64,000 bases of DNA from an uncultured Thiotrichaceae bacterium (GTDB lineage: Bacteria > Pseudomonadota > Gammaproteobacteria > Thiotrichales > Thiotrichaceae). The notes under the pieces were generated by a model. The model saw only the letters and a list, made by a program, of their open reading frames with translations. It was not told where the DNA came from and made no database searches. Shown piece by piece: positions 53,886 through 64,000 of this stretch. Every line of letters begins with the position of its first letter. The stretch's first letter is position 1. The stretch lies in the NCBI GenBank assembly GCA_902727985.1, contig CACVAY010000139.1, positions 1 to 64,000 on the forward strand. The letters run 5' to 3'. A program made the translations under genes and the position numbers.

Positions 53886-55025
53886 TTGCTGATGGATTAC
53901 ACAAAATATCGCGAAAATGTATTAAGCAAAGGTAAAAAGCGTATTCTGGCGTTAGATGGCGGGGGCATTCGCGGTCTATTTACTGTGCAGTTACTAAAAC
54001 GCCTTGAAAGTATCATTCGTGAACGGACAAACGATCCAAATGCACTATTACGAGACTATTTCCACTTAGTGGGTGGAACATCTACCGGAGCCATTATCGC
54101 TGGCGCAATCGCCACAGGTAAAACGGCAGATGAGCTTGATACTATTTATCGTGATCTCGGGCAAAGTATTTTCAAAAGCAACCCCTTGAGATTCGGCCTT
54201 TTCCGTTCAAAATTCGATAGTGCTCCTATTAATGCAGCTCTGGACGCGCATTTCGACGATATGTTGATCAGAGATACGACTGAACTAGGAATAGGTCTTA
54301 GCGTTGTGGGCAAACGGATGGATACCGGAAGTTCCTGGGTCGTTGATAACAATCCTGATGGTAAATATTTCTCTCCTGAAAAAGGCAACAATGGTAATTA
54401 CAGCCTGAAACAGGTTATCCGTGCCAGTACCGCAGCGCCTGTGTATTTTGATCCTGAGTATATTCCCATCTCCGATACACAAATGGGTAAGTTTGTTGAT
54501 GGTGGCGTGAGTCCACATAATAATCCTGCTTTGCAAATGTTTATGCTTGCCACCATGAAGGGCTACAAGTACAACTGGGATAAAGGCGAAGATAATTTAT
54601 TTATTCTGTCATTAGGCACAGGAAATTGGGCAAACAAAATCCCGGTTCATCCTGATAAATTCTCATTATTTCACTCTGCTAAAAATGCCATCCTGGCCGT
54701 ATTGTCTGTCATGGATGACAACCAGGAACTCAATCAGTGCATGATGCAGTGGTTTGGCAAAGCCACAGGACCTGTTAGGGATATTGATCGTGTCATTGGC
54801 AATCTTGAATCAGAATTGCTTTGCGATGTTCCGTTATTTTCCTATATGCGCTATGACGCCATGATCGACAGAAGCTGGCTTGCGAGAGAGTTGGGTATTA
54901 CACACTTTTCAGATCAGCAAATCGAACGTATGCGTGCAATGGATGCCCTCGACACGATGGACTTGCTGAGTGAAATGGGACAGAAATATGCTGAAAAACT
55001 CATAAAGCCCGAGCATATTCTTTGA
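53886..55025 (+). CDS. Patatin-like phospholipase
   Basis: LALDGGGIRGLFTVQLL oxyanion motif, GGTSTGAIIAG nucleophile elbow, FVDGGVSPHNNPA catalytic Asp motif; start at 53886 or 53892. Confidence 0.92.
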   Translation: MLMDYTKYRENVLSKGKKRILALDGGGIRGLFTVQLLKRLESIIRERTNDPNALLRDYFHLVGGTSTGAIIAGAIATGKTADELDTIYRDLGQSIFKSNPLRFGLFRSKFDSAPINAALDAHFDDMLIRDTTELGIGLSVVGKRMDTGSSWVVDNNPDGKYFSPEKGNNGNYSLKQVIRASTAAPVYFDPEYIPISDTQMGKFVDGGVSPHNNPALQMFMLATMKGYKYNWDKGEDNLFILSLGTGNWANKIPVHPDKFSLFHSAKNAILAVLSVMDDNQELNQCMMQWFGKATGPVRDIDRVIGNLESELLCDVPLFSYMRYDAMIDRSWLARELGITHFSDQQIERMRAMDALDTMDLLSEMGQKYAEKLIKPEHIL

Positions 55026-55036
55026 TGTAAATGCCG

Positions 55037-55071
55037 TCAGAGCTTTGGTAACAATAATGCCAAAGCTCTGA
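55037..55071. repeat. 12-bp perfect hairpin between convergent genes
   Basis: tcagagctttgg ... ccaaagctctga; no strong T tract. Confidence 0.5.
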
Positions 55072-55168
55072 TCACAACGCTTACTTTGAATAACTCTTAT
55101 CCTGTAATAATACGCATTTACTTCCACTCCCTATTAACACCAAGACATTCATCTAAAAAATGAGGTAT

Positions 55169-56080
55169 TTATTGTTTAGAAAAACACATAATAGTCAAAC
55201 CTTTCCCTTCAGCTTCACGATAGACATTCGGTGGTTTGATAGTTGTAACGTGGCGATAATCTGATGCCAATCGTTTCATATGTTGAAGAATAAAATCCTC
55301 ACCTAACTCTGGAGCATTGAGACATAACATAAGCTGACTTTCTTTAGCCATAAACTCATCAAGACGACGCATAATCTTTGGGTAATCACGGGCAATATCG
55401 ACACTGCCTTTTTGCAAGGTGGGTGGATCACACACCAATAAATCGAAAGGGCCTTGTTTTTTTATGCGCCCAAAAGATTTAAAAATATTTAATTTATCAA
55501 AACGTACTGATGATAAATCGTGGTTATTTAAACGATGATTTTCGCGCCCCACCGACAATGCCGGGCTGCTCATATCCATATTCATCACAAAGGAGGCTTT
55601 GCCTTCAATGGCTGCCACAGAGAAACCACAAGTATAGGAAAATAGATTTAAGACCCGTTTTTGTTGAGCCTGTTCTCTTAACCATTGCCGACCATTACGC
55701 ATATCCAGGAACAATCCATGGTTGCGCGCTTTTCCAAGGCTGATCTGATAAGTCAAACCCGCTTCATTCACCACTAATGATGCAATCATTTCTCCCAATA
55801 AAACATCAATAGACCCCGATGGAAGATAGCGATGTTGCAGTTGTACACTTTTGCAATCAGGAAGCTGCGCATAAAGGTACTCAGCCAAACACATTATCTG
55901 TTTCTTATCTTCTTCAGCAAACAAAGTGATTAAAACAACGGGAGGAAACCAGTCAACCGTTACATGGTGCAAACCGGGATAGGCATGACCACGACCATGG
56001 AAAAGCCTCTGTGCCTCGGCTGGGGATTCATCGGTTTGTGGTAGTTGCAGATGCTGAATAGCATCTGTTAATGACGTCAC
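55169..56080 (-). CDS. Class I SAM-dependent methyltransferase (RlmI-like)
   Basis: VLNLFSYTCGFSVAAIEGKA, DLLVCDPPTLQKGS. Confidence 0.85.
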   Translation of the reverse strand: MTSLTDAIQHLQLPQTDESPAEAQRLFHGRGHAYPGLHHVTVDWFPPVVLITLFAEEDKKQIMCLAEYLYAQLPDCKSVQLQHRYLPSGSIDVLLGEMIASLVVNEAGLTYQISLGKARNHGLFLDMRNGRQWLREQAQQKRVLNLFSYTCGFSVAAIEGKASFVMNMDMSSPALSVGRENHRLNNHDLSSVRFDKLNIFKSFGRIKKQGPFDLLVCDPPTLQKGSVDIARDYPKIMRRLDEFMAKESQLMLCLNAPELGEDFILQHMKRLASDYRHVTTIKPPNVYREAEGKGLTIMCFSKQ

Positions 56081-56091
56081 AGTATTCTATT

Positions 56092-56574
56092 CTATGCTTT
56101 GCATTGACGTTCATGCTCAAGGAGATACTGCTTGGTATCCACTCCTCCCGCATAGCCTGCCAACTTACCGGATTTTGCAATCACACGATGGCAAGGTACC
56201 ACAATGCTGATCGGGTTTAAGCTATTTGCATGCCCAATAGCGCGAACTGCGTTTGGATTATTAATCGCTTCCGCCTGATCTGAGTAGCTGCGTGTTTCGC
56301 CAAAGGGAATTTGCTGAAGTGCCTGCCAGGCTTGTTGCTGAAATACTGTTCCTTGAAGCTTTAACGGTAAATCAAAGGTCTCTCGCTTACCGTCGAAATA
56401 CTGTTGAAGTTGTTCCGTTGTTTCATCAATTATCGCATTGGACTGCTCTTGAAGGCCATCAACACCTTGAATCTTTGCATCCCAGTTTTGCTCGAAACCA
56501 ATAACGTGCACAGCCTTATCATCAGCAGCAATAAATACATGCCCAATTGGGCATTCAGTGCGTTGGAAATTCAT
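56092..56574 (-). CDS. ogt: Methylated-DNA--protein-cysteine methyltransferase
   Basis: ISIVVPCHRVIAKSGKLAGYAGGVDTKQYLLEHE. Confidence 0.95.
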   Translation of the reverse strand: MNFQRTECPIGHVFIAADDKAVHVIGFEQNWDAKIQGVDGLQEQSNAIIDETTEQLQQYFDGKRETFDLPLKLQGTVFQQQAWQALQQIPFGETRSYSDQAEAINNPNAVRAIGHANSLNPISIVVPCHRVIAKSGKLAGYAGGVDTKQYLLEHERQCKA

Positions 56575-56634
56575 AGTAGCTCGTTCTTTTCTGAGTCACT
56601 TAGCAAGTATAGTACTCCCGAATTTTAGTCACAT

Positions 56635-57180
56635 CTAAATTTTCAAAATATGTTCACGATAAAACTTCAATTCTTCGATAGATTCCAAAATATCGTCTAA
56701 GGCAAGATGTGCGCCTTTTTTTGAAAACTGATTCAGAATTTCAGGACTCCATCGTTGCGTCAACTCCTTAAGCGAGCTGACATCCAAATTACGATAATGA
56801 AAGAAGTCTTCTAGTCTCGGCATACAGCGACCCAGGAAGCGACGATCCTGACAAATACTGTTTCCACACATGGGAGAAGCACCTTTTGGCACAAAGGTCT
56901 CAAGAAAATCAATCGTCTCCAGCTCTGCTCGCTCTTCGTTATAATCACTTTTTTGCACACGCTCAATCAACCCCGATTTACCATGTTGATTGGTATTCCA
57001 TTCATCCATACTATCTATAAGCGTCTGTGGCTGATGTACAGCAATCACGGGGCCTTCTGCAAGAATATTTAATTCTTTATCAGTAATGACGGTAGCAATT
57101 TCAATGATTTGATCGTTAAAAGTGTCAAGACCTGTCATTTCCAAGTCGATCCAAATCAAATTATCCTTATTTTGTGTCAT
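56635..57180 (-). CDS. orn: Oligoribonuclease
   Basis: [57 protein letters not shown]; start set at MTQNKDN. Confidence 0.96.
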   Translation of the reverse strand: MTQNKDNLIWIDLEMTGLDTFNDQIIEIATVITDKELNILAEGPVIAVHQPQTLIDSMDEWNTNQHGKSGLIERVQKSDYNEERAELETIDFLETFVPKGASPMCGNSICQDRRFLGRCMPRLEDFFHYRNLDVSSLKELTQRWSPEILNQFSKKGAHLALDDILESIEELKFYREHILKI

Positions 57181-57239
57181 GGCATTTATATGCTGATAAG
57201 TTACAATGCATACAATACTAACAAGTTTCACTCCTTAAT

Positions 57240-58481
57240 ATGCAAACATTTACGATCGTATTCCTGATTGCCCTTTTTCTTTCTAGCGCGGTACAAATGT
57301 GGCTTTCAATTCGCCAAATGCGCCATGTTTTAAAGAACCGTTCGGCAGTTCCAAATGAATTTACTGATAAGATCACATTAGAAGAGCACCAAAAAGCAGC
57401 AGATTACACTATCACTAAAGGAGCATTCGGGCGTTTTGAGTTATTTGCCGGTTTGTTTATTTTATTATTTTGGTTATATGGTGGCGGCCTTAACTGGCTG
57501 GACAATTTTTTCCGGAGTTACGAGTGGGGGCCCATTTATACAGGTGTGGCCGTTATTTTAGGATTTAGCTTTATTGGCAGTTTGATCGACCTACCTGCGT
57601 CTTTATACCGAACCTTTGTTATTGAAGAAAAGTTTGGTTTTAACAAATCAACACTTGCCACTATTTTTAGCGACATGTTCAAAGGTGCTTTGTTAGGTTT
57701 AGCCCTAGGCGCACCACTATTAGCGCTCATTCTCTGGTTGATGCAATCAGCGGGAGATTTATGGTGGATTTATGCATGGGCTGTTTTATCAGGATTCTCT
57801 TTATTGATGATGTGGGCTTACCCTAAATTTATCGCCCCAATTTTTAATAAATTCTCAGCACTCGAAGAAGGCGAAACCTTAGATCGAATTGAATCATTAC
57901 TCACTCGTACTGGCTTTAACAGTAACGGGGTATTTGTCATGGACGGTTCGCGTCGTTCCAGTCATGGTAATGCTTACTTCACAGGCTTCGGTAAAAACAA
58001 ACGCATCGTATTCTTTGATACGCTTCTTGAGTCTTTATCACCGACGCAAATTGAAGCCGTGTTAGCGCATGAACTCGGGCATTTCAAACATAAGCATGTT
58101 ATCAAGGGGCTCATCGTTTCGTTGAGCATGACCTTCATTGGTTTTGCTATCCTTGCCCATCTAATGAAACAGCAATGGTTCTTTAGTGGCTTAGGTGTTG
58201 AGAACTCCTCTACCTACATGGCACTGCTCTTGTTTATGTTGGCATCTCCCGCTTTCACCTTCTTACTAGGACCCATTATGTCTTGGTGGTCACGTAAGCA
58301 TGAGTTCGAAGCCGATGCTTTTGCTGCTGAACAATCCAGCGCAAAGGAACTTATTAGCTCCTTAGTTAGTCTGTATCGTGAGAATGCCAGTACTTTGACG
58401 CCTGACCCGTTGTATTCTGCGTTTTATGATTCACACCCACCGGCGTCAATCCGTATTGCTCATTTGAAACAACATGCGTAA
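57240..58481 (+). CDS. M48 (Ste24-type) zinc metallopeptidase
   Basis: VLAHELGHFKHKHVIKG; HEFEADAFA; multi-TM. Confidence 0.92.
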   Translation: MQTFTIVFLIALFLSSAVQMWLSIRQMRHVLKNRSAVPNEFTDKITLEEHQKAADYTITKGAFGRFELFAGLFILLFWLYGGGLNWLDNFFRSYEWGPIYTGVAVILGFSFIGSLIDLPASLYRTFVIEEKFGFNKSTLATIFSDMFKGALLGLALGAPLLALILWLMQSAGDLWWIYAWAVLSGFSLLMMWAYPKFIAPIFNKFSALEEGETLDRIESLLTRTGFNSNGVFVMDGSRRSSHGNAYFTGFGKNKRIVFFDTLLESLSPTQIEAVLAHELGHFKHKHVIKGLIVSLSMTFIGFAILAHLMKQQWFFSGLGVENSSTYMALLLFMLASPAFTFLLGPIMSWWSRKHEFEADAFAAEQSSAKELISSLVSLYRENASTLTPDPLYSAFYDSHPPASIRIAHLKQHA

Positions 58482-58548
58482 TCGATCTTGGGTCTGATCG
58501 AAAGACGAGGTTTCCTATAGTGAGATCTCGATAATTTTGGAGAAAGAA

Positions 58549-58884
58549 ATGAATAAAACACTAATGACATTGGGGCTATACACCGTCTTGTCATTACTCT
58601 CAGCGACTGCAATTGCTGAAAGTGATGCCGATAATGGAAAGATTCTCTTCGATAAAGCTGATTGCCAGAAATGCCACAGTACCGACATTTTTACCAAAGA
58701 AAATAGTAAAATTACAAACCTTAAAGAGCTAAAAGATAAAGTAAATGTGTGCGATAGCCAACTGAGCGTTAACTGGTTTGATGATGAAGTTGATGATGTC
58801 GTGGCTTATTTAAATCGGGATTTTTATAAGCTTGATGAAGAAAAGGAAAAAGAAAATCTAAAACAAGAAGAATCTAAAAACTAA
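58549..58884 (+). CDS. Small monoheme cytochrome c
   Basis: Signal peptide, CQKCH, acidic/Lys-rich tail EEKEKENLKQEESKN. Confidence 0.8.
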   Translation: MNKTLMTLGLYTVLSLLSATAIAESDADNGKILFDKADCQKCHSTDIFTKENSKITNLKELKDKVNVCDSQLSVNWFDDEVDDVVAYLNRDFYKLDEEKEKENLKQEESKN

Positions 58885-58903
58885 ATTAGAATAGCTAAAT
58901 GGC

Positions 58904-58935
58904 AGTATTCAAGTGATATGTATCACTTGAATACT
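58904..58935. repeat. 32-bp near-continuous palindrome between convergent genes (possible terminator)
   Basis: agtattcaagtgata-tg-tatcacttgaatact, perfect 15-bp arms. Confidence 0.75.
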
Positions 58936-58948
58936 ATTCTTTGATTCG

Positions 58949-60040
58949 CTAGCCTTTGATATCAGGAAAGGCCGTTTCAACATCATGATTCTGGGCACGT
59001 TGCTTAAGCACACTATCCATAACAACCATCGCTAGCATTGCTTCACAGATCGGTGTTGCTCTAATGCCAACACAAGGGTCATGACGACCTTTAGTAACAA
59101 CCTCCACTAATTCACCATCAAGGTTCACCGTTTTACCCGGAATACGAATACTTGAGGTTGGTTTGAATGCCGTATGAACTACTAAATTCTGACCACTTGA
59201 GATACCACCTAAAATTCCACCCGACTCATTACCTTCAAAACCGTCAGGGGTGATTTCATCACGGTGTTCTGTACCCTTTTGCGTCACCGACTCAAAACCT
59301 GCACCAATTTCTACGCCTTTCGCTGCATTAATACTCATCATGGCATGGGCAATTTCCGCATCAAGACGATCAAAAATAGGATTCCCTAAACCTGGCATCA
59401 TGCCTTCGGCAACCACTGTGATTTTTGCACCAACGGAATTACCTTCCTTACGAAGTGCATCCATATAGGCTTCCATCTCCCCTACTTTGCTAGCATCAGG
59501 GCAAAAAAATGGGTTGTTGTGTACTTCGTTCCAATCGACTGAATCCACTTTCACGGGACCTAGTTGAGAGAGGTAACCACGTATACGAATACCGTAACGC
59601 TCTTGTAAATATTTTTTCGCAATACCACCAGCTGCAACACGCATAGCCGTTTCACGCGCGGATGATCGACCTCCGCCACGATAATCGCGGAAGCCGTATT
59701 TTTTATAGTACGTGTAATCCGCATGTCCTGGGCGGAAACGATCCATGATATTCGAATAATCTTTCGATTTCTGATCGGTATTCTGAATAATCAAGGCAAT
59801 GGGTGTTCCGGTGGTTTTACCTTCAAAAACGCCAGACAAAATCTGTACCTGGTCAGGCTCTTGGCGCTGCGTAGTATGACGGCTTTGTCCCGGACGGCGG
59901 AGATCAAGATCACCCTGAATATCGGCTTCGCAAAGTGCCATTCCCGGAGGACAACCATCAACGATACAACCAATTGCTATCCCATGGCTCTCACCAAATG
60001 AAGTGACAGTAAACAAACGACCAAATGTGTTTCCAGACAT
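58949..60040 (-). CDS. aroC: Chorismate synthase
   Basis: [63 protein letters not shown]. Confidence 0.98.
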   Translation of the reverse strand: MSGNTFGRLFTVTSFGESHGIAIGCIVDGCPPGMALCEADIQGDLDLRRPGQSRHTTQRQEPDQVQILSGVFEGKTTGTPIALIIQNTDQKSKDYSNIMDRFRPGHADYTYYKKYGFRDYRGGGRSSARETAMRVAAGGIAKKYLQERYGIRIRGYLSQLGPVKVDSVDWNEVHNNPFFCPDASKVGEMEAYMDALRKEGNSVGAKITVVAEGMMPGLGNPIFDRLDAEIAHAMMSINAAKGVEIGAGFESVTQKGTEHRDEITPDGFEGNESGGILGGISSGQNLVVHTAFKPTSSIRIPGKTVNLDGELVEVVTKGRHDPCVGIRATPICEAMLAMVVMDSVLKQRAQNHDVETAFPDIKG

Positions 60041-60097
60041 ATAATTAAACCTTTTCTAAGAACCTTTGCAAATTTATTTCAAACCAATAAAACGGTT

Positions 60098-60586
60098 CTA
60101 TGCTAATACGCCACTATAGGCAATAGCTTGTAAAACAATTGCGGCAAAAATACCTGCAATCACATCGTCCAACATAATACCTAATCCGCCTTCAACTTTA
60201 CTATCCACTAGACCAATAGGCCAAGGCTTCCAAATATCAAAAATTCTAAATAGAACAAAGCCTAAGATTATCCATATCCAGCCTTGTGGTGCTGCGATCA
60301 TGGTTATCAAATAACCCGCTATTTCGTCCCAAACAATGCCAGGCGCATCATGAATACCCAGCTTCTTCGCTGAAGCCCCGCAAAGCCAAATACCAAAGAG
60401 TACAACAACCACGGTAATTAAAAGATACCAGTGTAAAGCCAGCGGTTGCATGAGCAAGAACAAAGGAATTGCGACTAGCGTACCCAATGTCCCCGGTGCC
60501 ACTGGCGAAAGACCTGAACCAAAACCAAAAGCCAGAAAGTGGGTTGGGGAGCGAAGTACTTCTCCGCACAGCGTTGTTTTCTTCAC
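60098..60586 (-). CDS. pgpA: Phosphatidylglycerophosphatase A
   Basis: GFGSGLSPVAPGTLGTLVAIP, IVWDEIAGYLI. Confidence 0.95.
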   Translation of the reverse strand: MKKTTLCGEVLRSPTHFLAFGFGSGLSPVAPGTLGTLVAIPLFLLMQPLALHWYLLITVVVVLFGIWLCGASAKKLGIHDAPGIVWDEIAGYLITMIAAPQGWIWIILGFVLFRIFDIWKPWPIGLVDSKVEGGLGIMLDDVIAGIFAAIVLQAIAYSGVLA

Positions 60587-61545
60587 GATGTGTTCTCGTT
60601 AAAATGATTATAACCAGTTGCGCTGAGCACTTGCTGATTGTCTGATTGAATTCCATGAATGGCAGCATCAATATGCCCAACACAATAACACATCATATTA
60701 CTCTGCTGAATTGCCTGTTCAAAGGCATCAACGTTAGTTTCAGGGATAGTGAATAATAGTTCATAATCGTCCCCCCCACGTAAGGCAAAATTCTGAATTT
60801 CCGTAGAGTCATAGGACTTCAACGATTTCATAATAGGAAGATCTTGGAGCTGGATCACTGCCCCCAATTCAGAAGCATCGAGAATATGCTGAAGATCTGC
60901 TAAAAAGCCGTCTGAAATATCAATACAGCTACTCGCAAATTTACGGATAATCACGCTTTCTGCGTTACGTGGAATCGGATAATCCAGTTGTTGCTGGCAT
61001 TGTTCTGCCGTTCTCTCATCAAGCTGCACACGTTCTTGTAAATGCGCCAAACCAGCAGCCGCCGCACCTAATTCACCTGTAACATAAATGCTATCGCCAG
61101 CAACTGCTGTTGATCGTTGCAGAACCTGTTTTTCATCAGCAAAACCAATCGCAGTGATGGTAATACTTAATGATCCACGCGTAGTATCTCCACCGACTAA
61201 ATCTATCGAAAACTGATTCGCTAATTCCTTTAAGCCAGATGAAAAGTCGTGTAACCACGTATCATCAACTTCAGGCAAGGTCAACGCTAACGTAAACCAC
61301 GCTGGATCAGCACCCATTGCCGCTAAATCACTCAAATTAACAGCTAATGCCTTGTGTCCAATCGCATGCGCAGCAGTGCCTTTTGGGAAATGCACGCCTT
61401 CGATAAAGGTATCGCTACTAACGATTAAGTGTTTTTTTTCTGGGGGTTGAAGAATTGCCGCATCATCACCCACTCCCATTAATACACTGGGATGTCGCGT
61501 ATCCCAATGAAAATAGTCATTAATGAGGGTGAATTCTGAAGACAT
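60583..61545 (-). CDS. thiL: Thiamine-monophosphate kinase
   Basis: GVGDDAAIL, DTFIEGVHFP, VNLSDLAAMGADPAW, LVGGDTTRGSLSITIT. Confidence 0.95.
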   Translation of the reverse strand: MSSEFTLINDYFHWDTRHPSVLMGVGDDAAILQPPEKKHLIVSSDTFIEGVHFPKGTAAHAIGHKALAVNLSDLAAMGADPAWFTLALTLPEVDDTWLHDFSSGLKELANQFSIDLVGGDTTRGSLSITITAIGFADEKQVLQRSTAVAGDSIYVTGELGAAAAGLAHLQERVQLDERTAEQCQQQLDYPIPRNAESVIIRKFASSCIDISDGFLADLQHILDASELGAVIQLQDLPIMKSLKSYDSTEIQNFALRGGDDYELLFTIPETNVDAFEQAIQQSNMMCYCVGHIDAAIHGIQSDNQQVLSATGYNHFNENTS

Positions 61546-61568
61546 TCAATAGCGGATCGGCGTCCTGA

Positions 61569-62033
61569 TCAGGAGGCTGTTTTTTCGTGTGGTCGCAACT
61601 CTGTACCCAGCTTATCTAATACACCATTGACGAATTTAAACGACTGCTCAGGACCAAACTTCTTACACAAATTAACCCATTCATTGACCGCTGTCTTGAA
61701 TGATACTTCAGGATAATCACGTAATTCGATCAATCCCAACATCAACACCGCATGTTCAATCGGACCAATCTGATCCAATGGACGATCGAGGAAGGGTATG
61801 AGCTTCTCATCTAAATCATCGGCATCGCGCATCGCCGTTTCAGTCAGTACTTTGAAGTACTCATTGTCCGCCTTGCGCAAATCACTTGCCATACTCTCAT
61901 CAACTTGATAGTAGGTGTAGATATCAGCAAAACTCTCTGCATTTATTTGCCATTGGTACATGGCCATCAAAGAAAGTTTGCGCGCAACACGACGTTGCGC
62001 GACATAAGCCTGCTGAGGCGATATTTTAGCCAT
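61569..62033 (-). CDS. nusB: Transcription antitermination factor NusB
   Basis: [54 protein letters not shown]. Confidence 0.95.
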   Translation of the reverse strand: MAKISPQQAYVAQRRVARKLSLMAMYQWQINAESFADIYTYYQVDESMASDLRKADNEYFKVLTETAMRDADDLDEKLIPFLDRPLDQIGPIEHAVLMLGLIELRDYPEVSFKTAVNEWVNLCKKFGPEQSFKFVNGVLDKLGTELRPHEKTAS

Positions 62034-62508
62034 GTTGAATATTTTTCAATACTGAAACCATTTCGATAGCAACTAAAGATGCTTCTGCACCTTTGTTACC
62101 TGCTTTTGTTCCTGCACGTTCGATTGCCTGTTCGATTGTGTCGGTCGTTAAAATACCGTTAATAACGGGAATATTGTTTTGCATACCAACGGTTGCAAGG
62201 CCTTTTGCAGATTCACCTGCTACATAATCAAAATGAGGTGTACTACCACGAATAACCGCACCTAGCACAACAATCGCATCGTATTTGTCATTTCTTGCCA
62301 TACATTGCACAGCCAATGGTAACTCATAAGCACCTGGTACGCGGACAACGTCAATTGTGCTTTTTTCAACACCATGACGTGCCAGTGTATCAACCGCACC
62401 TGTCAATAAATTTTCAACGATGAACTCGTTAAAACGTGCGACAGCAATACCGTATTTACCTTCACTAGAGGTAAAATCCCCCTCAATTATATTTACATCT
62501 TGCAACAT
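62026..62508 (-). CDS. ribH: 6,7-dimethyl-8-ribityllumazine synthase
   Basis: [38 protein letters not shown]. Confidence 0.96.
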   Translation of the reverse strand: MLQDVNIIEGDFTSSEGKYGIAVARFNEFIVENLLTGAVDTLARHGVEKSTIDVVRVPGAYELPLAVQCMARNDKYDAIVVLGAVIRGSTPHFDYVAGESAKGLATVGMQNNIPVINGILTTDTIEQAIERAGTKAGNKGAEASLVAIEMVSVLKNIQHG

Positions 62509-62512
62509 CTAT

Positions 62513-63619
62513 CTACCCTTGAACATATTCAACAATTTCTAAACCAAATCCTGCTATACCAAGGAATCTACGCGGCGCACTCATCACACGCATTTTCTTA
62601 ACCCCCAGTTCAGACAAAATCTGCGCACCAATACCATAGGTTTTAAGCTCAGCAGGCGATGCTTTTCGCGCATCATATTCACCCGCCTGAGGTTCAAACT
62701 GGTTTAACTTGGCTAATAAGTCTTCCGTTGAAGTGACATTGCGTAATACGACAATCACACCTTCACCTTCATCGGCCACCATCTGCATCGTATCACGCAA
62801 TGGCCAGCCACATGCCTTTTCTTCCAAATTCAACATGTCACACAGTTCATTTTCAACATGGACACGTACAAGAGTGGGTTTCTCAGAATCAATCTCACCT
62901 TTTACCAATGCAAGATGAATGTCTGCATGTGTACTTTCCTGGAAAGCTACAATCTTAAATTCACCATGAATCGTATTCACCACATTTTCTTGTAAGCGAG
63001 TGACGGTTTTTTCATTTTCAACACGAAAACGAATAAGGTCTTCGATCGTGCCAATTTTCAAATCATGCTTTTTCGCCACTTCAAAAAGATCGTCACGACG
63101 TGCCATCGAACCGTCTTCTTTCAAAATCTCAACGATAACTGCTGCGGGTTCCAAACCTGCCAAACGCGCTAAATCACAGCCCGCTTCGGTATGCCCAGCG
63201 CGTGTTAAAACGCCGCCAGCTTGTGCCATTAATGGGAATACATGGCCTGGTAGAACAATATCAGATGCAGTTGCATCAGGTGCGGTTGCTCGCTGGATCG
63301 TCAAAGCACGATCAGCGGCAGAGATACCTGTTGTAACGCCCTCTGATGCTTCGATAGAAACGGTGAAATTCGTACTGAATTGCTCGTCATTCTGAGAAAC
63401 CATTAACGGGAGATTGAGCTGTTTACAACGATCCTCCGTGATCGGCATACACACTAAACCGCGACCATGTGTCGCCATGAAATTAATATCTTCAGGGCGC
63501 ACTTTAGAGGCCGCCATGAGAAAATCTCCTTCATTTTCACGGTCTTCATCATCAACGATGATAACCATCTTGCCTGCTGCTATATCTTCCAGAATGTCTT
63601 CTATCGTATCAAAAGTCAT
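62513..63619 (-). CDS. ribB: 3,4-dihydroxy-2-butanone-4-phosphate synthase fused to degenerate GTP cyclohydrolase II-like domain (RibBX-type)
   Basis: Rib[44 protein letters not shown]-terminal domain lacks the zinc-binding CxxxxxxxxxxCxC cluster. Confidence 0.93.
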   Translation of the reverse strand: MTFDTIEDILEDIAAGKMVIIVDDEDRENEGDFLMAASKVRPEDINFMATHGRGLVCMPITEDRCKQLNLPLMVSQNDEQFSTNFTVSIEASEGVTTGISAADRALTIQRATAPDATASDIVLPGHVFPLMAQAGGVLTRAGHTEAGCDLARLAGLEPAAVIVEILKEDGSMARRDDLFEVAKKHDLKIGTIEDLIRFRVENEKTVTRLQENVVNTIHGEFKIVAFQESTHADIHLALVKGEIDSEKPTLVRVHVENELCDMLNLEEKACGWPLRDTMQMVADEGEGVIVVLRNVTSTEDLLAKLNQFEPQAGEYDARKASPAELKTYGIGAQILSELGVKKMRVMSAPRRFLGIAGFGLEIVEYVQG

Positions 63620-64000
63620 TTATTTATATATCCATTTTCCGCCAAAAATGCTTCGGTAATGCCGCCACTTGTTTGTGCAACCGCACCACCTTGTAAAAGC
63701 CTTTCCAAGTAGCGTGCTATCACATCTACTTCAAGGTTTACCTTCGTTCCTGCCACATAATGTTTAATGATTGTTTCTGAAATGGTATGTGGAACGATGT
63801 TCAATTCGAAAATTGAACCGTTGATTTTGTTTACTGTAAGACTGACACCATCGACACAAATCGAACCTTTATCGGCAATATAATGTGCAATTTCATCAGG
63901 TGCTTTAATCCGAAAACGCCATGAACGGGCATCTTCATATAGGTCGATCACTTCACCTAAACCATCGACATGGCCACTCACTAAATGTCCGCCTAAACGT
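63616..64000 (-). CDS. ribE: Riboflavin synthase alpha subunit, partial (5' end beyond the window)
   Basis: LVSGHVDGLGEV, DGVSLTVN, VNLEVDVIARYLERLL; ATGA overlap with ribB. Confidence 0.93.
   Translation of the reverse strand, partial: RLGGHLVSGHVDGLGEVIDLYEDARSWRFRIKAPDEIAHYIADKGSICVDGVSLTVNKINGSIFELNIVPHTISETIIKHYVAGTKVNLEVDVIARYLERLLQGGAVAQTSGGITEAFLAENGYINK

Noticed and set aside
53886-55025. Patatin considered as a classical CBASS effector
   Set aside because: No CD-NTase or Cap2/Cap3-like gene in the neighbourhood within this window.

Overview
The window is a chromosomal, mostly housekeeping region of a moderately AT-rich gammaproteobacterium (inferred from gene content and order; the genus is not determined). 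Recognisable blocks: ompA-like; glnK-amtB plus a multi-TM orphan histidine kinase; several secreted hydrolases and lipoproteins; a DsbD with a duplicated N-terminal domain; lpxH and a lipoprotein cyclophilin; SPOR-coaX-birA-MFS; tRNA-Ser(GCU)-csrA-lysC-alaS-recX-recA-pncC-tsaB-yoaA; mrcB; NlpC/P60, BON-LysM and YidB-like proteins; a Dyp peroxidase; hemCDXY; dacB; gmk/gloB; a cytochrome c / NapC-type tetraheme cytochrome / ankyrin / lipoyl-E3 run; mtfA; oadBAG; a debris-rich accessory island (about 52.0-53.1 kb) with a MITE-like hairpin, a TetR remnant, a truncated PIN toxin, a chimeric antitoxin and a broken epimerase start; a two-gene PGDYG-like/patatin module; SAM methyltransferase-ogt-orn; an M48 protease; and aroC-pgpA-thiL-nusB-ribH-ribBX-ribE (ribE cut by the window edge). 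No CRISPR array, prophage, rRNA or intact transposase gene was seen. The accessory island at 52.0-55.0 kb, the 22-codon membrane ORF at 34.0 kb, the duplicated DsbD domain and the cytochrome/ankyrin run are the most worthwhile leads.
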